A stretch of DNA of 64,000 bases, from contig LLCB01000191.1 of NCBI GenBank assembly GCA_001414345.1, positions 50,914 to 114,913 on the forward strand. The letters run 5' to 3'. This stretch comes from Hymenoscyphus infarciens (taxonomy: Eukaryota; Ascomycota; Leotiomycetes; Helotiales; Helotiaceae). Made by a program: the position numbers and the translations under genes. Positions 45,794-59,000 of the stretch are shown piece by piece. Below the pieces are notes generated by a model. That model was not told the origin of the DNA. It made no database searches and saw nothing but the letters and a program-made list of their open reading frames with translations. Position 1 is the first letter of the stretch. Each line of letters opens with the position of its first letter.

Positions 45794-46801
45794 ATGCCCT
45801 TCTTCACCATCCTCTTTACCTAGTTGCTGGTTTTTCTTCTGCAGTCGAATTCTTGTCTTAGCAAGGTCCTACCTCGTGCTAAACCAAGACTCGTTCTCGG
45901 GTTGGCGAAGGACACTCGTATTGAATACATCCATTCGGGCTGCTTTGGAAACTTGTTTATCAGCACCCTCAACTCTAGTACTGTCCTCGAATTCGACCCA
46001 ACTACAGGCAGTGTTAATCCTCTGTTGTCAAGTCCTTCGAACGGCAGTATAGCTCTATCTGGCATTGCCACAATCGATTCTTCGACGGTTGGCAGTATGT
46101 TTTCCTTGTGTTTTCTTCTTCTTGACCTCAGATATCTTATTCTCAGAAGTTGAACTTTGATTTTTCTAGCTTACGTTGTACACGGCGGTCAACTTACGGA
46201 CTACAACGTCTTGACCGGCCCCGTTTTCGCTCCCAGTTCTATGTCTCTATACCAACTTGTCTGCCTCACAGAAACATCCCCTTGTGTCCTTCAGAATGAG
46301 ATAGCGACCGACGGAAACCTCAACGGCATAACCACAAATCCGGGAACACCATTCACTTTCAGCGCAGATTCTACAGGTGGACGAATTATCCGGGCCAACT
46401 GGACTTCAACTCATGTCGAGCTCGTCACTGTTGCTAGCAATCACTTTGGAATCAACGATCTCAAATACCACGACGGTTACTTCTACTTTACCCATATCCA
46501 CCGCATAATTTTCGAACGAATAAAGATTGACACCGCCTCAGGGTTGCAGCTTAATAGTTCTGAGATTCTTGCTGTTGCACCGGTTGAGGCTCTAATGGGT
46601 TATGATGGTTTTGCAATGGACAGCGAAGGGAATGCATATTTGGCTGTGGGTTACTCGGTTATGATCGTATCCGGGCTTGGCGGTCAGGTTACTTTTGTTC
46701 GAGATATTCGCAACCCTACTTCTGTTACTCTCTCTTTCGATAGGAAAGTAGTCTATATTGCTACGGCAGGTGGACTGGTTTTTGCAATGGATGCAATTTA
46801 G
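45794..46801 (+). pseudogene. Secreted SMP-30/gluconolactonase-like beta-propeller gene with stop in signal peptide
   Basis: Exons 45794-46094 and 46170-46801 (75-nt intron, GTATGT donor) give 310 codons. The start MPFFTILFT is followed by TAG (45821-45823) and then LLVFLLQSNSCLSKVLPRAK; reading the TAG as Gln (CAG) gives a normal signal peptide. The rest is open and well kept: blades such as CFGNLFISTLNSSTVLEFDP, GGRIIRANWTSTHVELVTVA, HDGYFYFTHIHRIIFERI, YDGFAMDSEGNAYLAVGY and a final TAGGLVFAMDAI. Such secreted six-bladed propellers are common in fungi and bind or hydrolyse small molecules; the substrate is unknown. CpA to TpA at the stop is what RIP does, and RIP-mutated tracts lie close on both sides. 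A non-ATG start after the stop would lose half the signal peptide. It could also be a sequencing error. Confidence 0.75.
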
Positions 46802-47119
46802 GGAGAGTGTTGCATCGCAAAAACGCTATCTCTTGACGAGATTAGCGAGGGGAAATGATTGACGAGCACGGCATACAGTACATATTTACACAAGCAATGA
46901 AGAGTGTTATCCAGGTCCTACTGCTATTTCTTGATTGTATGAATCTATTTGGATTCCCTTGAGCCCAAAACTTATAGTCTATTTACCCCTGATGAATGCC
47001 GCTGCGGGGCGCATGGCCGCACTTGATCGCAAAACCCCAACGATTAAGACACAAGCAATGGCTGTCAACTGGAGAGGACTGAAATTGGGGGAAATGTCTA
47101 CGAAGCTGATATGTACGAT
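46802..47119. other. 3' flank of the propeller gene, last normal-composition sequence
   Basis: The last stretch of ordinary composition before the 17-kb repeat block. No gene seen. Confidence 0.5.
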
Positions 47120-48299
47120 TCTAGTCTACTAGAGTTAATTTATAAGCTTAATTCCTATCTTCTTAGCCTTATAATTAAGTATAGTAGTATAGAGTAAGGA
47201 GTAGGAGCTAGAAGGAGGAGTTAAGTAAGCTACTTTCTTTATAGCTTTATTAGCTATCTTATTACTATAGATTCCTATATAACTAAGGTACTATCTTATT
47301 TAAATTTTCCTAAAGTATAACTAGGTAAAGTTAAAGACCTTATTAAAGGTTCCTTATAACGTGCTATAAGACTAGTAGGTTAGTTAGAGTATAGCTTTAA
47401 GGTTATTAAAGCAAATCTAGCATTTTATAGCTAAGGTCTAATAAGAGGATCTAAGAGCTAGTTTAAAGCTATATAGAGTAGCTTTCGCCTCTATATTATA
47501 AATTTCTAAGGTTTTACTAAAAAAGAAGAGCTTTATATTTAATATAACCCCTTCTCTTATAAAGTATATACCTCCTCTAGTACTTTTATTATTTAAGTAA
47601 GAGCTATTAGTAAATATAACTAAGTCTATAAAAAGGACTAAGATAAGGAATTTAAGGAATTTAGCTTTATAGAATTCTTTATTACTATTAAAGCTTAAGC
47701 CTACTATCTTAAGAAGATAGGTTTATTAGTTAAATCCTCTATTCTATAAAGAGTCTTAAATTAGATCGATTTCTTTTAAAGAAGAGAGAGATTAAGAGGA
47801 TTAGTAAATAAGCTTAGCCTTTAAGTAAGAGTTATTTAGATATTACTTAAGTAGGTAAGCTAAGTTAAGACGTCGAGTTCTAGCTTTAAAAGCTCTACTT
47901 TTAATAATAAGAGTAATCTTAGTAGCTAATAAGCTAGATTCTATAAGAAGTACTAAGATAAGAGTAGTTTTATAAACTAGAAAGATAATTCTAGTATACT
48001 TTATAACTACTCTATTTAAGAGTATTAAGTAATAGCTAATCTAGTTATTTATAGAGCTTATACTACTTATTTTCCTTATATAGCCTAGATACTAGGTCTT
48101 ATATCTAAAGTAGATAATTAAAAGAATATAAGCTATAGTAGCTTATTTTAGAAGGTATAGAGGAGATCCTCTTACTATATTTATTATACTTTTAAGAGTA
48201 TTAGCTATAAGTATAGCTTTACTAGCTATTCTTTTAATATAGCTATAAAAAGTAAGATAAGAATTAAAGAAGATACTAAGCTACTAAAGCTCTTCTATA

Positions 48300-48612
48300 T
48301 ATAACAGTATACCGTTCTATATAGCCGAGATTATATAGTATATGCCGTGTTTCAGTAGTTATTATCTTATATTATCTGTTTTAGGAAGGTTACGTAGGTT
48401 TAGGCTTTTATATTAGCCGACGTATAACGTTAGTCGGTTTTAGACTCTTTTGTACTATCCGAACCTCTTATATATAGCAGCTTACTCTTAGAGTAAAAGA
48501 GAGATAGTTTTTCCTTTTCTTCTATATTAGTACCTAGTATCTATATACGTTATTCTGCTAAACGCACTTCTATATACCTCTTCTATAGTTATATATATTT
48601 TATACTATTATA
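48300..48612 (+). repeat. Left LTR of element B1 (heavily RIP-mutated)
   Basis: Same length as the right LTR; where they differ, this copy nearly always has T for C or A for G, for example TATAACAGTATACCGTTCTA against TGTGACGGCATGCCGTCCTG. Confidence 0.92.
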
Positions 48613-51352
48613 TAAAAAGGAAAAACTCTTCTTTACTAGTAATAGCCTTAATAATATCTCCTTCGAGCTTATTACTACTCTTTATTTAGAAGTCGATTTA
48701 CTCTCGATTTAGAATATTATAATAGTATTCTTAAATAGCTAGGTAATTAGAGACTACCTAGATAGCTAGTAATACTAGGGTTTAGTATCTATATAGATAG
48801 CTAGTAAAAATCGTATTATAGATATATTAAGGGATTAGAATACGTTAAGTGTTTCTAAGAGTCTTAATAACCCTAGGTTTAGTAAATAAGTCGACTTATA
48901 ATAGTTATCTAAAAAGCTTCTAAATCTAATCTTACCCCCCCCTCTTCTAAATTAATATTATATTAATAGTTCTACTATAAGGCGTTAAATAACCTTCTAG
49001 AGCTACTCTCCCTTTTCGAAAGACTCTCTAAACCCTCTCTAACCTATAACTATACGCTAAAATAATAAGAGCTTAGCTTTTAAAGATAACCTTCCTAAAT
49101 TTAAATAATATATAGATAATAGATAAATAAGATAGAAGTAAAAGGTATATAAAAGATAAAACGATTAGTTAGAGAGATAGAGAATAAAATTATAAGCGAA
49201 CTTTAAAGTTAAAAATCTTACTTCTAAACCCTCTCTAATCTAACTCTTATTTAACTCTTCTTTACTTTTAAGCTCTAATTTAGACCTTTTTCGCTTAAGA
49301 GACACTACTACCTCTAATACCTTCTAACTTATATAACACGGTACTAAAGCCTTTTTAAATACTCTCTAACCTTAATAAAAAAGTAAGATAACTAAAACTA
49401 ATATATAAAGCCCTTATTTAAGGTATAATAACTAGACTAGCTAGGAACTACCTAGAGCCTAGATATAAGTTAAAGTTAGTTTAGAATACTTTCTAAGATT
49501 AAAAAGAGATAGTTACTCTTTTAAATACCTACTTTTTAACTAGTTATAAGATAGAGGATACTTAAAACACTTTTAAATCCTTATAAATAGATAATAAAGA
49601 TAGTTAAATTCAGTTCTACTAAGTAGCGTCGAGTAATAACCCCTTCTAGAGACACCTCCTCCCTTTTTAAAAGACTCTCTAAACCCTTTCTAAATTATAC
49701 CTATATACTAAGCTCTAGAAGATTCTAAAGAAATAATAATAGTTAAAAAGACTATTAAGACTTCTCTAATATAGATAATATATAGACGAGATAGTAGTAT
49801 ATAAAAGATAAAATAATTAGTTAGATAAGATAGACATAATTATAAGTAAACTATAAATTTAATAAAAACACTCTACCTCTAAACCCTTACTAATCCAACC
49901 TCTTTTTAAACCTTTGTTTAAACCCTCCTTTGCTTTTAAAAGCCCTAATTTAGACTTCTTTTACTTAAAGAACACTACTACTCTTAATACCTTCCTACTA
50001 CTTCCTAACTCTTAAATTAGATATAAATTAGTTAAAATACGCTTTCTATTAAGACGAAACTTAGAAGTAAGCTCTTAACTAAGTTATTACTATTAATCCT
50101 AACTAAACATTATCTAACTCTACTCTAAACTTCTCTTAAACCAAAAGACTACGATTACTCGGTTACGAACCGAGTCCTCGCTAGTATAAAGGTTAAAAGA
50201 GATAGAAGTAGAATTAAGAAGAAGATTATATTAAAGGAACGTTCGATTTTTAAGTATAGCTATACTTAGAGAGAATAGCAATAGTTCTTTTATATATAGA
50301 ATAAGATTATACCTTAGCTCTAAAACACGTCTACTACTTTTAAGAGATACTAGAATTACTAAAATAGTAAATAATCTTTTAGCTATAGATAAGGAGACAC
50401 GCTAAAACGCTAAGTTACTTATAATTAGCACTCTGGTTTAAAAGAATACCTCTCTATCTAGCTATAAACTCTCTATAATCTAATAGTAACTCTTTTTTTC
50501 GAAATCAGAAGATAAATAAGTCCTTAAGTACCTATAGTGAACGAGGCGGCTTATAGGCCTGAGTAATATAGTTTTATATAACTAGATATTCGAACTTAGA
50601 TGCTACTATATCTAAAACTACTCCTTTTGTTGTTTTAAACCTTAGACAATTCGATAAACTTCGGCAACAACTTCTTTGACTAGCCGAAACCACCCCTTTT
50701 ATTGTCCTGAACTTTAGACAGCGAAACTCTTTAATATTCAGTAACAAACTCTTTTGACCAGCTGAAACACTACCGACTCTGATTAGAGTCTTACAGTTTT
50801 TATATTCTTTCTTACTTTCTTTTCACTTCTGGCTAGGCCAGAAGTCCTTTTTTCATTCGAATTCGAATCAGATGCGAATCAGTACACTCTCGAAGTAAGC
50901 TCTTAACTAAGTTATCACTGCCTCTCAACCGAACGACTTCCGACTCTACTCTGAACTTTCGAATTCAACTTTTGAACTTTTTTCTGATTTTACTCTAAAC
51001 TTTTGAACTTTTTAAACTTTAAACTTTCTCCGACCTGCTAGGGATCGTACTACACTCTTTTAGCGAACGCGAATGCTTGCTTTTGATATTGAAGGATTGG
51101 AAACGAAGTCTCTTTGCAAGCATCTACGGTTACGATTTAGACCTAAAATCGACATCTCGACATCTCGTCTCGCTTACGACATTACAATAAACAAAGCATC
51201 TTCGAACCCGGGTTAGCTACGATTTAGACCCTGACTTTCTCGCTTACGACAAAATTAAATACGATAAATGTTATAACACTTACACTATCCCGATTCAGCC
51301 CTAAACGATAAGAGAGAGAAGACTCGGGACGAGTTTTTTTAAGGGAGAGGGA

Positions 51353-51665
51353 TGTGACGGCATGCCGTCCTGTATAGCCGAGATTACATGGCATATGCCG
51401 TGTTTCGGTAGTTGTTGTCTTACATTGTCTGTTTTAGGAAGGTTACGTAGGTTCGGGCTTTTGTATTAGCCGACGTATGACGTTGGTCGGTTTCGGACCC
51501 TTTTGTACTGTCCGAACCTCTTGTATATAGCAGCCTACTCTTAGAGTAGAAGAGGGATAGTTTTTCCTTTTCTTCCGTATCAGTGCCTAGTATCTACATA
51601 CGTCATTCTGCCAAACGCACTCCCATATGCCTCTTCTGTAGTTGTGTGTATTTCGTGCCGTTATA
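51353..51665 (+). repeat. Right LTR of element B1 (little RIP)
   Basis: Keeps many CpA, TpG and CpG words, so it is close to the original LTR sequence. Includes a TATATAGCAG box (about 51522-51531) where LTR promoters usually lie. Confidence 0.92.
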
Positions 51666-52995
51666 CTATAGGCTCTATTATCTTTCCTTTAACTATAATA
51701 GAAAGAGGAGGTTAAATCCCTCTTCCTTTTTACTTTCTTTTATAAGAGAAGTAGATAAGTTCTAACTTTTTAGTATTAAAGGTAATACTCTTATCTATAC
51801 TCTACTTAAGTATACTAGTTACTTATTCTATAAGTAGCTTAATATTCTCTACTTTTAAGAGTTTAAAGATAAGTAGTTTAATATTATTAGTATAGCTAAA
51901 TCTCTATACTACTAGAAGCGAGCTAACTCCTAGCCTAAAGAGAGGTTAGATATATAGTATAAAAAGAATTAATAAGATAGGCGAGCCTTAAGAGAGGCTA
52001 TATTTAAGTAAGATAGTATCTCTTATCTCTCTATTAAGCTTTACTTTTATAGATCTATTAGTTAAGAAGGAAGAGACCTATTCTATAAGGTAGTATAGCT
52101 ATTCTTACTCTCTAAGTCTTTTAATTAAGTAGCTAAGGAGTACTATATTAAAGGCTCTCTTAATATTAAGTATAAAGAGAGAGGCTTTCTATTTATTTAT
52201 AAGAGCTAACTTAATATTAAAGATAAGATAGGTAGTAAGATTTATAATAGCTCTTAAGAAGAGAGCGTTAAACTAGTTATATTCTAGAATAGCGTGTTTA
52301 ATAGCTATTTAAGAGACTTACTTAATAAGAAGCCTTTTAAGCCCTTTTCTAAGAACTAAGAGTAGTATAATTAGCTAGTATACTTAAGAAGAAGATTTAT
52401 CTTTCTTATTAGACTTTAGAATAATAGTAATAATAGTAGTATAAAAGATCTTTAAGTAAAAGCCTATCTTAATATAGTCTTTAAATAAAGAGAGAATAAG
52501 GCTTAATATTTATAGCTAGGCTACTTTAAAAACCTCTATTATAAGCTCGTTCTTCTCTAGTATAGTTAAAGCTTTACTAAGAATTAATTCCTTAACCTTA
52601 TATAAAGTAAGGTTAGCTTATAAGAGAGACTAAGAAGTAGTAGTAGAGATATTAAATAGAATATCTCTAACCTTAGCCTTATTTATAAGTAGCTCTTATA
52701 CTAGGATCTTTTACTTTTCTTAAGTAATAAAGTCTAATTAGCCTACTAAGTCTTTTAAGAGTAAGAACTTATAGACTCTAGTACTCTAGTACTACTTATA
52801 AATCTTAAAAACGTCTTTACTTCTTATTACCTTATTAATTAAACTATAGAAGTGTTCTCTCTTTACTTTCTAGATCTTCTATCTTAGACTCTTATAAAGA
52901 GACTTTAAGGCTTATAGGTTTATCTTATATCTTTATACTTACCTAGCCTTAGTAGCTACTACCTAGTACTTCTTATTCTACTAAGAGTGTCTAAA

Positions 52996-54397
52996 TGTTA
53001 TAGAGTGCACACGTGACCTAGCAGACCTATATATAGTTACGAAAGTGCTTCGCACTCTTCTCTCTCTTTAGTAGACGTTTTATATACTATATAATTGATT
53101 ATATTAAATCTATCTTTCTTTTAAGCCTTAACTAAGGTAAGATAACGAAACTACGTTTAATATAACTATCTTATAATATAGTAGTAATACTATAATTCAA
53201 TTCTAGACAAGCCTTTATTAAACTACGAACCCTTGCACTTCTATATACGCTTTATTATATATCTACTAAATCTTATCTCTCGCCTCTACTATAATCTTAT
53301 ATTTATATACTTAAATCGAATACTAGCCTATACTAGTATAACTCTATATAGAGCGTATAACCGTCTCCTAGGAAGCTCGATTAGTAGTAAATATAATATA
53401 AGGTACTACTCTACTTTAATTTACTCTACTCTATAACCTATATCTACGAACTTCTTAAGTCTTAAGTCTTCGATCTACTCTACCTCGCTAAGCCTTTAAT
53501 CTACTCTATTTCTTTAATCTACTCTACTTTGCTAAGTCTTTAATCTTCTCTTCTATACTTATACTGCTTTAAAACCTATATCTGCGAACTACTTCTTAAG
53601 TCCTAAGTCTTTAATCTGCTCTACTTCGCCGAATCTTCGATCTACTCTACCTCTTTAATCTTCTATATCTACTCTACTTTAAAACCTATATCTGTAAACT
53701 CCTCTTTAAGTCCCGAGTCTTTAATCTACTCTACCTCTTTAATCGACCTACTTTAGCATATCTATAGCCTTGCTTTCGTCCTACTTAAGTAGCTATAGTA
53801 ACCTCTAAGCCTAAGCTCTCCTCTCCTCTTCTCTTCTCTTTGATAAGTTAATAACTCTAACGTTATTATAGTAACTGCCTAGTATACCTACTCGATAGCT
53901 TCACTACTAACTTTATATCTTACTAAATTCTTACTCTCTTACTTCTTATATTAATATACCTCTCTAAGACGTAGTATAGGCTAGTAGAATACGTTTATAA
54001 AACATAGTTTAAAGCGCTCTTAAGTAACTTAAAAAGACTAGTTATATATATACTAGCTAAGGTATAGATTTCTTAAAGCCTATCTCTAATTAGTAAACTA
54101 GTATAGGAGAATAGGTAGCTTAAAAGCCCTAGGTTATTTATACCTATACTAAAGTACTATACTTAGAGAGGAACCTTACTTAAAGACTAGAAAACAGATT
54201 ATAGCTTTATTATTTCTTTTTAGTTCTTAGAGCTAACCTTTCTTTTAGAGAGGTATATTATAGAGTATATATATAACCTAGTAGACTTATATATAGTTAT
54301 AAAAGTACTTTATACTCTCCTCTCTTTTTAATAGACGTTTTATATACTATATAATTAATTATATTAAATCTACCTTTCTTTTAAGCCTTAACTAGAG
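52996..54397 (+). mobile_element. Short LTR element (TRIM-like), right LTR cut by element B2
   Basis: The start TGTTATAGAGTGCAC at 52996 is repeated as TATTATAGAGTATAT at 54256, and similarity continues for about 140 bp (offset 1260 throughout). The right copy stops at 54397 where the next LTR begins. A purine tract AGAGAGG lies before the right LTR. The interior (about 1.1 kb) has three copies of AACCTATATCTRCGAACT at about 53434, 53573 and 53683, each followed by AAGTC and TCTACTCTAC words. No polymerase motif is present. Confidence 0.7.
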
Positions 54398-56076
54398 TAT
54401 GATAGCACGCTATTCTAAATTGTTATTATAATAGTATACTATCCTGAATTATTAGTATTCGTGAAACTGCCGATACCTCTATAACTACCGATGCTTCTAC
54501 GACTTATTAGATAGAAGGTGCTAAAGAGAGTAAGGATTAAATATTATATATTTTGCTTTAAGGTCTTATATATTTAGCTTTAAAGCTCTTATTATTTTAG
54601 TAGTTATATTAAGAAGGACTTAGTTATTATTCTTATTAAGACTTAGTAGTCTTTAACCTTTTATATATAGATGTTTATACTTAGTATAAAAGAAGAATAG
54701 TTATTATTTTCTTCTATATTAGTATCTAGTATTTATATACGTTATTCTTCTATATATACTCCTATATACCTCTACTATAGTTATATATATTTTATACTAT
54801 TATATAAAAATAATAACTCTTCTTTACTAGTAATAGCTTTAATAATATCTTTTTTAAGCTTATTACTACTCTTTATTTAAAAGTTGATTTACTTTTAATT
54901 TAGAATATTATAATAGTATTCTTATATAGCTAGGTAATTAGAGACTACTTAGATAGCTAGTAATATTAGAGTTTAGTATCTATATAGATAGCTAGTAAAA
55001 ATCGTATTAAGAATATATTAAGAGATTAGAATATACTAAGTATTTCTAAGAGTTCTAATAACCCTAGATTTAGTAAATAAGTCGACTTATAATAGTTATC
55101 TAGAAGGCTTCTAAATCTAATCTTATCTCTCTCTTTCTAATTTAATATTTAATATATTAAAATCTAAAGTAACTCTAGGTCTCTTCTAAGCTCTACTTCT
55201 AAGCATAGAGCCCTCTTTTAAAGAATAAAGTTAATCCTTTATAAAAAGGTCTCTAACTTAGTACTATACCTCTAAGAATACTAAGAAGCTTAAGAATAAT
55301 AAAGATAAAGGCCTAGTACTTAGAAGCTAGAGAGATTAATAAGACTTCTCTAATATAAACGAGATATAAGATATAATCTAAGCTATAGAAGCTAAGAATT
55401 AAGAAAAAGAATAGAGAATTTTAAAATAAGATAATTAGATTACTTAATTATTAGACCTAGTATAGTAAATTAGTTAATAACTACTAAATAATAACTAAAG
55501 TCTAAGTCTTATTTAACTAATATAAATACCTTCTTTTATCTTTTTAAACTATTATCTAAGGTAAAACCCTACTTCTAATATTCCTTTCTTATAATAACCT
55601 ACTCTATACCTATAACCTAAAAGTACTCTAAAAGCCTTTTAATCTATTAAAAGTAAGATTATAAAGAAAATTAAACTTTTAGATAATAGTATATTACTTA
55701 TATATAAGTAATAGAGAATATTAATATATAATTAAATCTATATAAATACTAACTATTATTAGACACCTTTAACTTATAAAGCTCTTATTTAGAAAACGAT
55801 AATAAAACTTACCTAAAACTACTTAGAGCTCTAATATAAGTCTAATATAAGTAAGATAATATTTAAAGATTATAAAGAAATAATTAAACTTCTTAATACT
55901 TACTATTTAACTAGTTATAAGAAAGAAGATACCTAGAACGCCTTTTAGTCTCTTTAGATAGAATAGAAGAGTTATATAAGAGAAAGTTTTATAAAATTTA
56001 AAAGTTACTTTTTAAGTATAGTAATACTTAGAGAAGTATTAGAGTAAAATAAATTCTACTATATATAGAAGAAGCT

Positions 56077-59000
56077 TATAACGGCATACCGTCCTATATA
56101 GCCGAGATTACATAGTATATGCTGTGTTTCAGTAGTTATTGTCTTATATTGTCTATTTTAGGAAGGTTATATACGTCCGGGCTTTTAGATATACTTCGTA
56201 GGTTCGGGCTTTTATATTAGCCGATATATGTCGTTGTTCGGTTTCGTACCTCTTATATATTAGTATCGTTTAGAGCTGTCTTCGCTCTTTATCTTTAGTT
56301 TTCGTGTTAATAACTACGAATAGACTACTTCTCTACTCTACTTCTACCTTATTATTATATTAAACTAAAGGTTACTCTTCTTATTAGGCTTTTTAACCTT
56401 ACTTCTATTCTAGCCTCTCTACCGCCGACTCTACGAACCTCTTTAAAAACGGCTTCCTAGACCCCTCGCCAGCGACTCTCGAATTAACACCTAGCTTAAG
56501 ACCCCTCTCTAGCGTCTACGGACTTCTATTCCAGCCTTCTTACCGCCGACTCTACGAACCTCTTTAAAAATAGCTTTCTAGACCTCTCGCTAGCGACCTC
56601 TAAATCGACACTAAGCTATAGACCCCTCTCTAGCATCTTCGGATCCCTCTCTCTAGTATCTTTAGATCCCCCCTCTCTAGCGTCTGCGGACCTTACCCCC
56701 CCCCCCCTAAATCGACATTATGTCAAACCAGTTCTACTACGAGGCGTTGAACGACCTTCTAGGGCCACCCCTCCTTTTCGAAAGACCCTCTAAACCCTCT
56801 CTAAACTGAAAACTATATAGTAAACATAAAAGGTCTTGAAGAGACTTTTTAAATATAGATAATATATAGACGAGATAGTAGTATATAAAGGATAAAACGA
56901 TTAGTTAAGATAAGATAGACATATTTTAAGCGAACTTTGAAGTCGACTAAACTCTACCTCTGAACCCTTCTTAATCTAACCTTCCTTTGTAATTCAGACC
57001 TCTTTCGTATAAGAGACACCGCTGCCTCTAATGCCTTTCTATCACTTCTCTTAAATTAGATACGAATTAGTCGAGATATGCTTTCTATTAGAACGAAACT
57101 TAGAAGCGAGCTCTTAGCTAAGTTATTACTATCTTTAATCTTAACTGAATATTATCTAACTCTACTCTAAACTTCTCTTAAACTGAAAGACTACGATTAC
57201 TTAGTTACGAACCGAGTTATAGCCGCTAGTACTAAGGTTGAAAGAGATAGAAGTGGAATTAGAAGAAGAATATGCTAAAGAAACTTTTACTAACTTTAAA
57301 AGGTTACTTTTTAAGTACGGCTATACTTGGAGAGATACTAGAATTAGAACGCTTCTTTTATATATAGGACATATCTTAGCTTATCTAAATCCTCTATAAT
57401 ATAGTAGTAACTCTTCTTTGAAATTAAATGACGAATAAAGTCTTTAAGTACTCTAATTTAGAATCGCTAAAGAGAATAAGGCAGCCTATAAGCCTAAGTA
57501 ATATAGTTCTTATAATAGTACTGATAAATATTATACCTAAAACTATACCCCTTTTTAAACTTCGGTATTAATAACTCTTTTAACTAGCTAAAACTACCTC
57601 TTTTTTTGTCTTTAGATACTTAGATAATAATTTTAACTTTAATAACTTTAGTAACAACTTCGCTTTTAACTAGCTAAAACTCTACTAACTCTAGTATAGA
57701 GTCTTATATTCTTTACTTTCTTACTTTCTTTTACTTCTAGTAGAGCTAGAAGTTCTTTTTTATCTAAATTCGACTTAGATACGAATTAGTACGCTCTTAA
57801 AAGAATAGTAACCTCTTAGCTAAGTTATTACTATCTACGACATTATCGACTTTTCGTTTCTAACTTCACTCTAAGTCCTCTCCGACCTTAGTTCAGACGA
57901 ACTTACTAGTATAGTCGATAGTATTATCGTGATAAAATACTATAGTATTTTAGATTAATATATTATTATAATATCCTAGTAGTACGTATCTAAATACGCT
58001 ATAATACGATCGTAATATCGTAATAATATACGGTATATCTTTTAATAACTTATAAGTGCTAAAACCCACTTTTTCTTAAAATAAGGCTATTTACACTTTT
58101 TCTATATACTCTTTTATTACTTACTTATTAGACTAAAATAATCTTTATTTATCGATTTAGTTAATATTTACCTATAATTAAAGAGTAAAACTTAGTAGAA
58201 TTTAATACACTAGTTTATTATATTCTAGCTAGTAATCTAATATTATTGTCGTCGAATTAGTACTTAGTGTTTTTATCTCGTATAGGCTACCTTTTTAACC
58301 TTATAATATTTAGGTTAATTTAAGAGCTATTTATATAATTCTTTTTTTAAAATACTCTATTTAAATAGATCTATAATTCTAGCTATTCAGCTGTATATTT
58401 TTTATATTATATATTATACTATATAAAGCTAAAATAAAAGGCTAAAAAGAAGTAGAGTAAAATCTAGAGTAAAAAGCTTAAATATTATAGCTTAGTAATA
58501 CTACGATATTATTATAATATCGATTAAAATACTAATAGTATAAAGGATAATATTATTAGATATCGTGGCATTTAAATAGTATAAATAGTATATATTAAAG
58601 TGGGTTTCTAATAATATATCGTAGTAGTATAATATTCTAAATACTATCAACTATACTAGAACTTATACTTCTTTTTATTTAAATTCTTTAAATCGAATAT
58701 AAATTAGTATACTCTCGAAGTAAGCTCTTAACTAAGTTATTACTACCTCTTGAATAACCTCTAACTCGACTCTAAATTCGCCTTCAACTTTTAAACTTTT
58801 TCTAGTTTTTACTTTAAACTTTTTCTAAACTACTAAATAGGATTAGACTATACTCTTTTAGCGAACACTTATTCTAATATTAAAGGATTAGAAACAAAGT
58901 CTCTTTATAAGTATTAACAAATATAATTTAGTACTAATATCTTAACTTCTCGCTTATAATAAAAATTAATAAAATATAATAAATGTTATAACACTTATAC

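Larger units (their letters stand above)
48300..51665 (+). mobile_element. 3.37-kb LTR retroelement B1 with CTATA target duplication
   Basis: LTRs at 48300-48612 and 51353-51665 (313 bp each), CTATA on both sides (48295-48299, 51666-51670). LTR ends TGTGACGG...CCGTTATA are inverted repeats if two C-to-T changes are allowed. A purine tract (AAGGGAGAGGGA) precedes the right LTR. The interior is only 2.74 kb and I find no protease, integrase or reverse transcriptase motif. A decayed gag-like frame (QFYYEALNDLL-type start near 48970, helical Arg/Leu-rich text near 50090-50450) is the only coding sense. It is probably a non-autonomous element using enzymes from a partner. Confidence 0.9.
47120..52995 (-). 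mobile_element. Second RIP-inactivated LINE, minus strand, split by an LTR element
   Basis: Read on the minus strand, 52990-51671 gives the region upstream of and within a reverse transcriptase: ALLSVLGKGL-like text near 52340, NIKRAFNIVLLSYLIKRL near 52131-52170 (for DIKGAFD), stop-GSPILLILFILYI near 51950-51992 (for QGSPISPILF), and YTNN near 51885 (for YADD). After the LTR element the frame resumes at 48294 and leads to an RNase H-like part (IFTNSSYLNNKSTRGGIYF, about 47600-47560). The endonuclease part is absent, because sequence beyond 52995 is another element. The family differs from the 10.4-kb LINE. The 3' end near 47120 has no visible A-tail. Confidence 0.75.
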
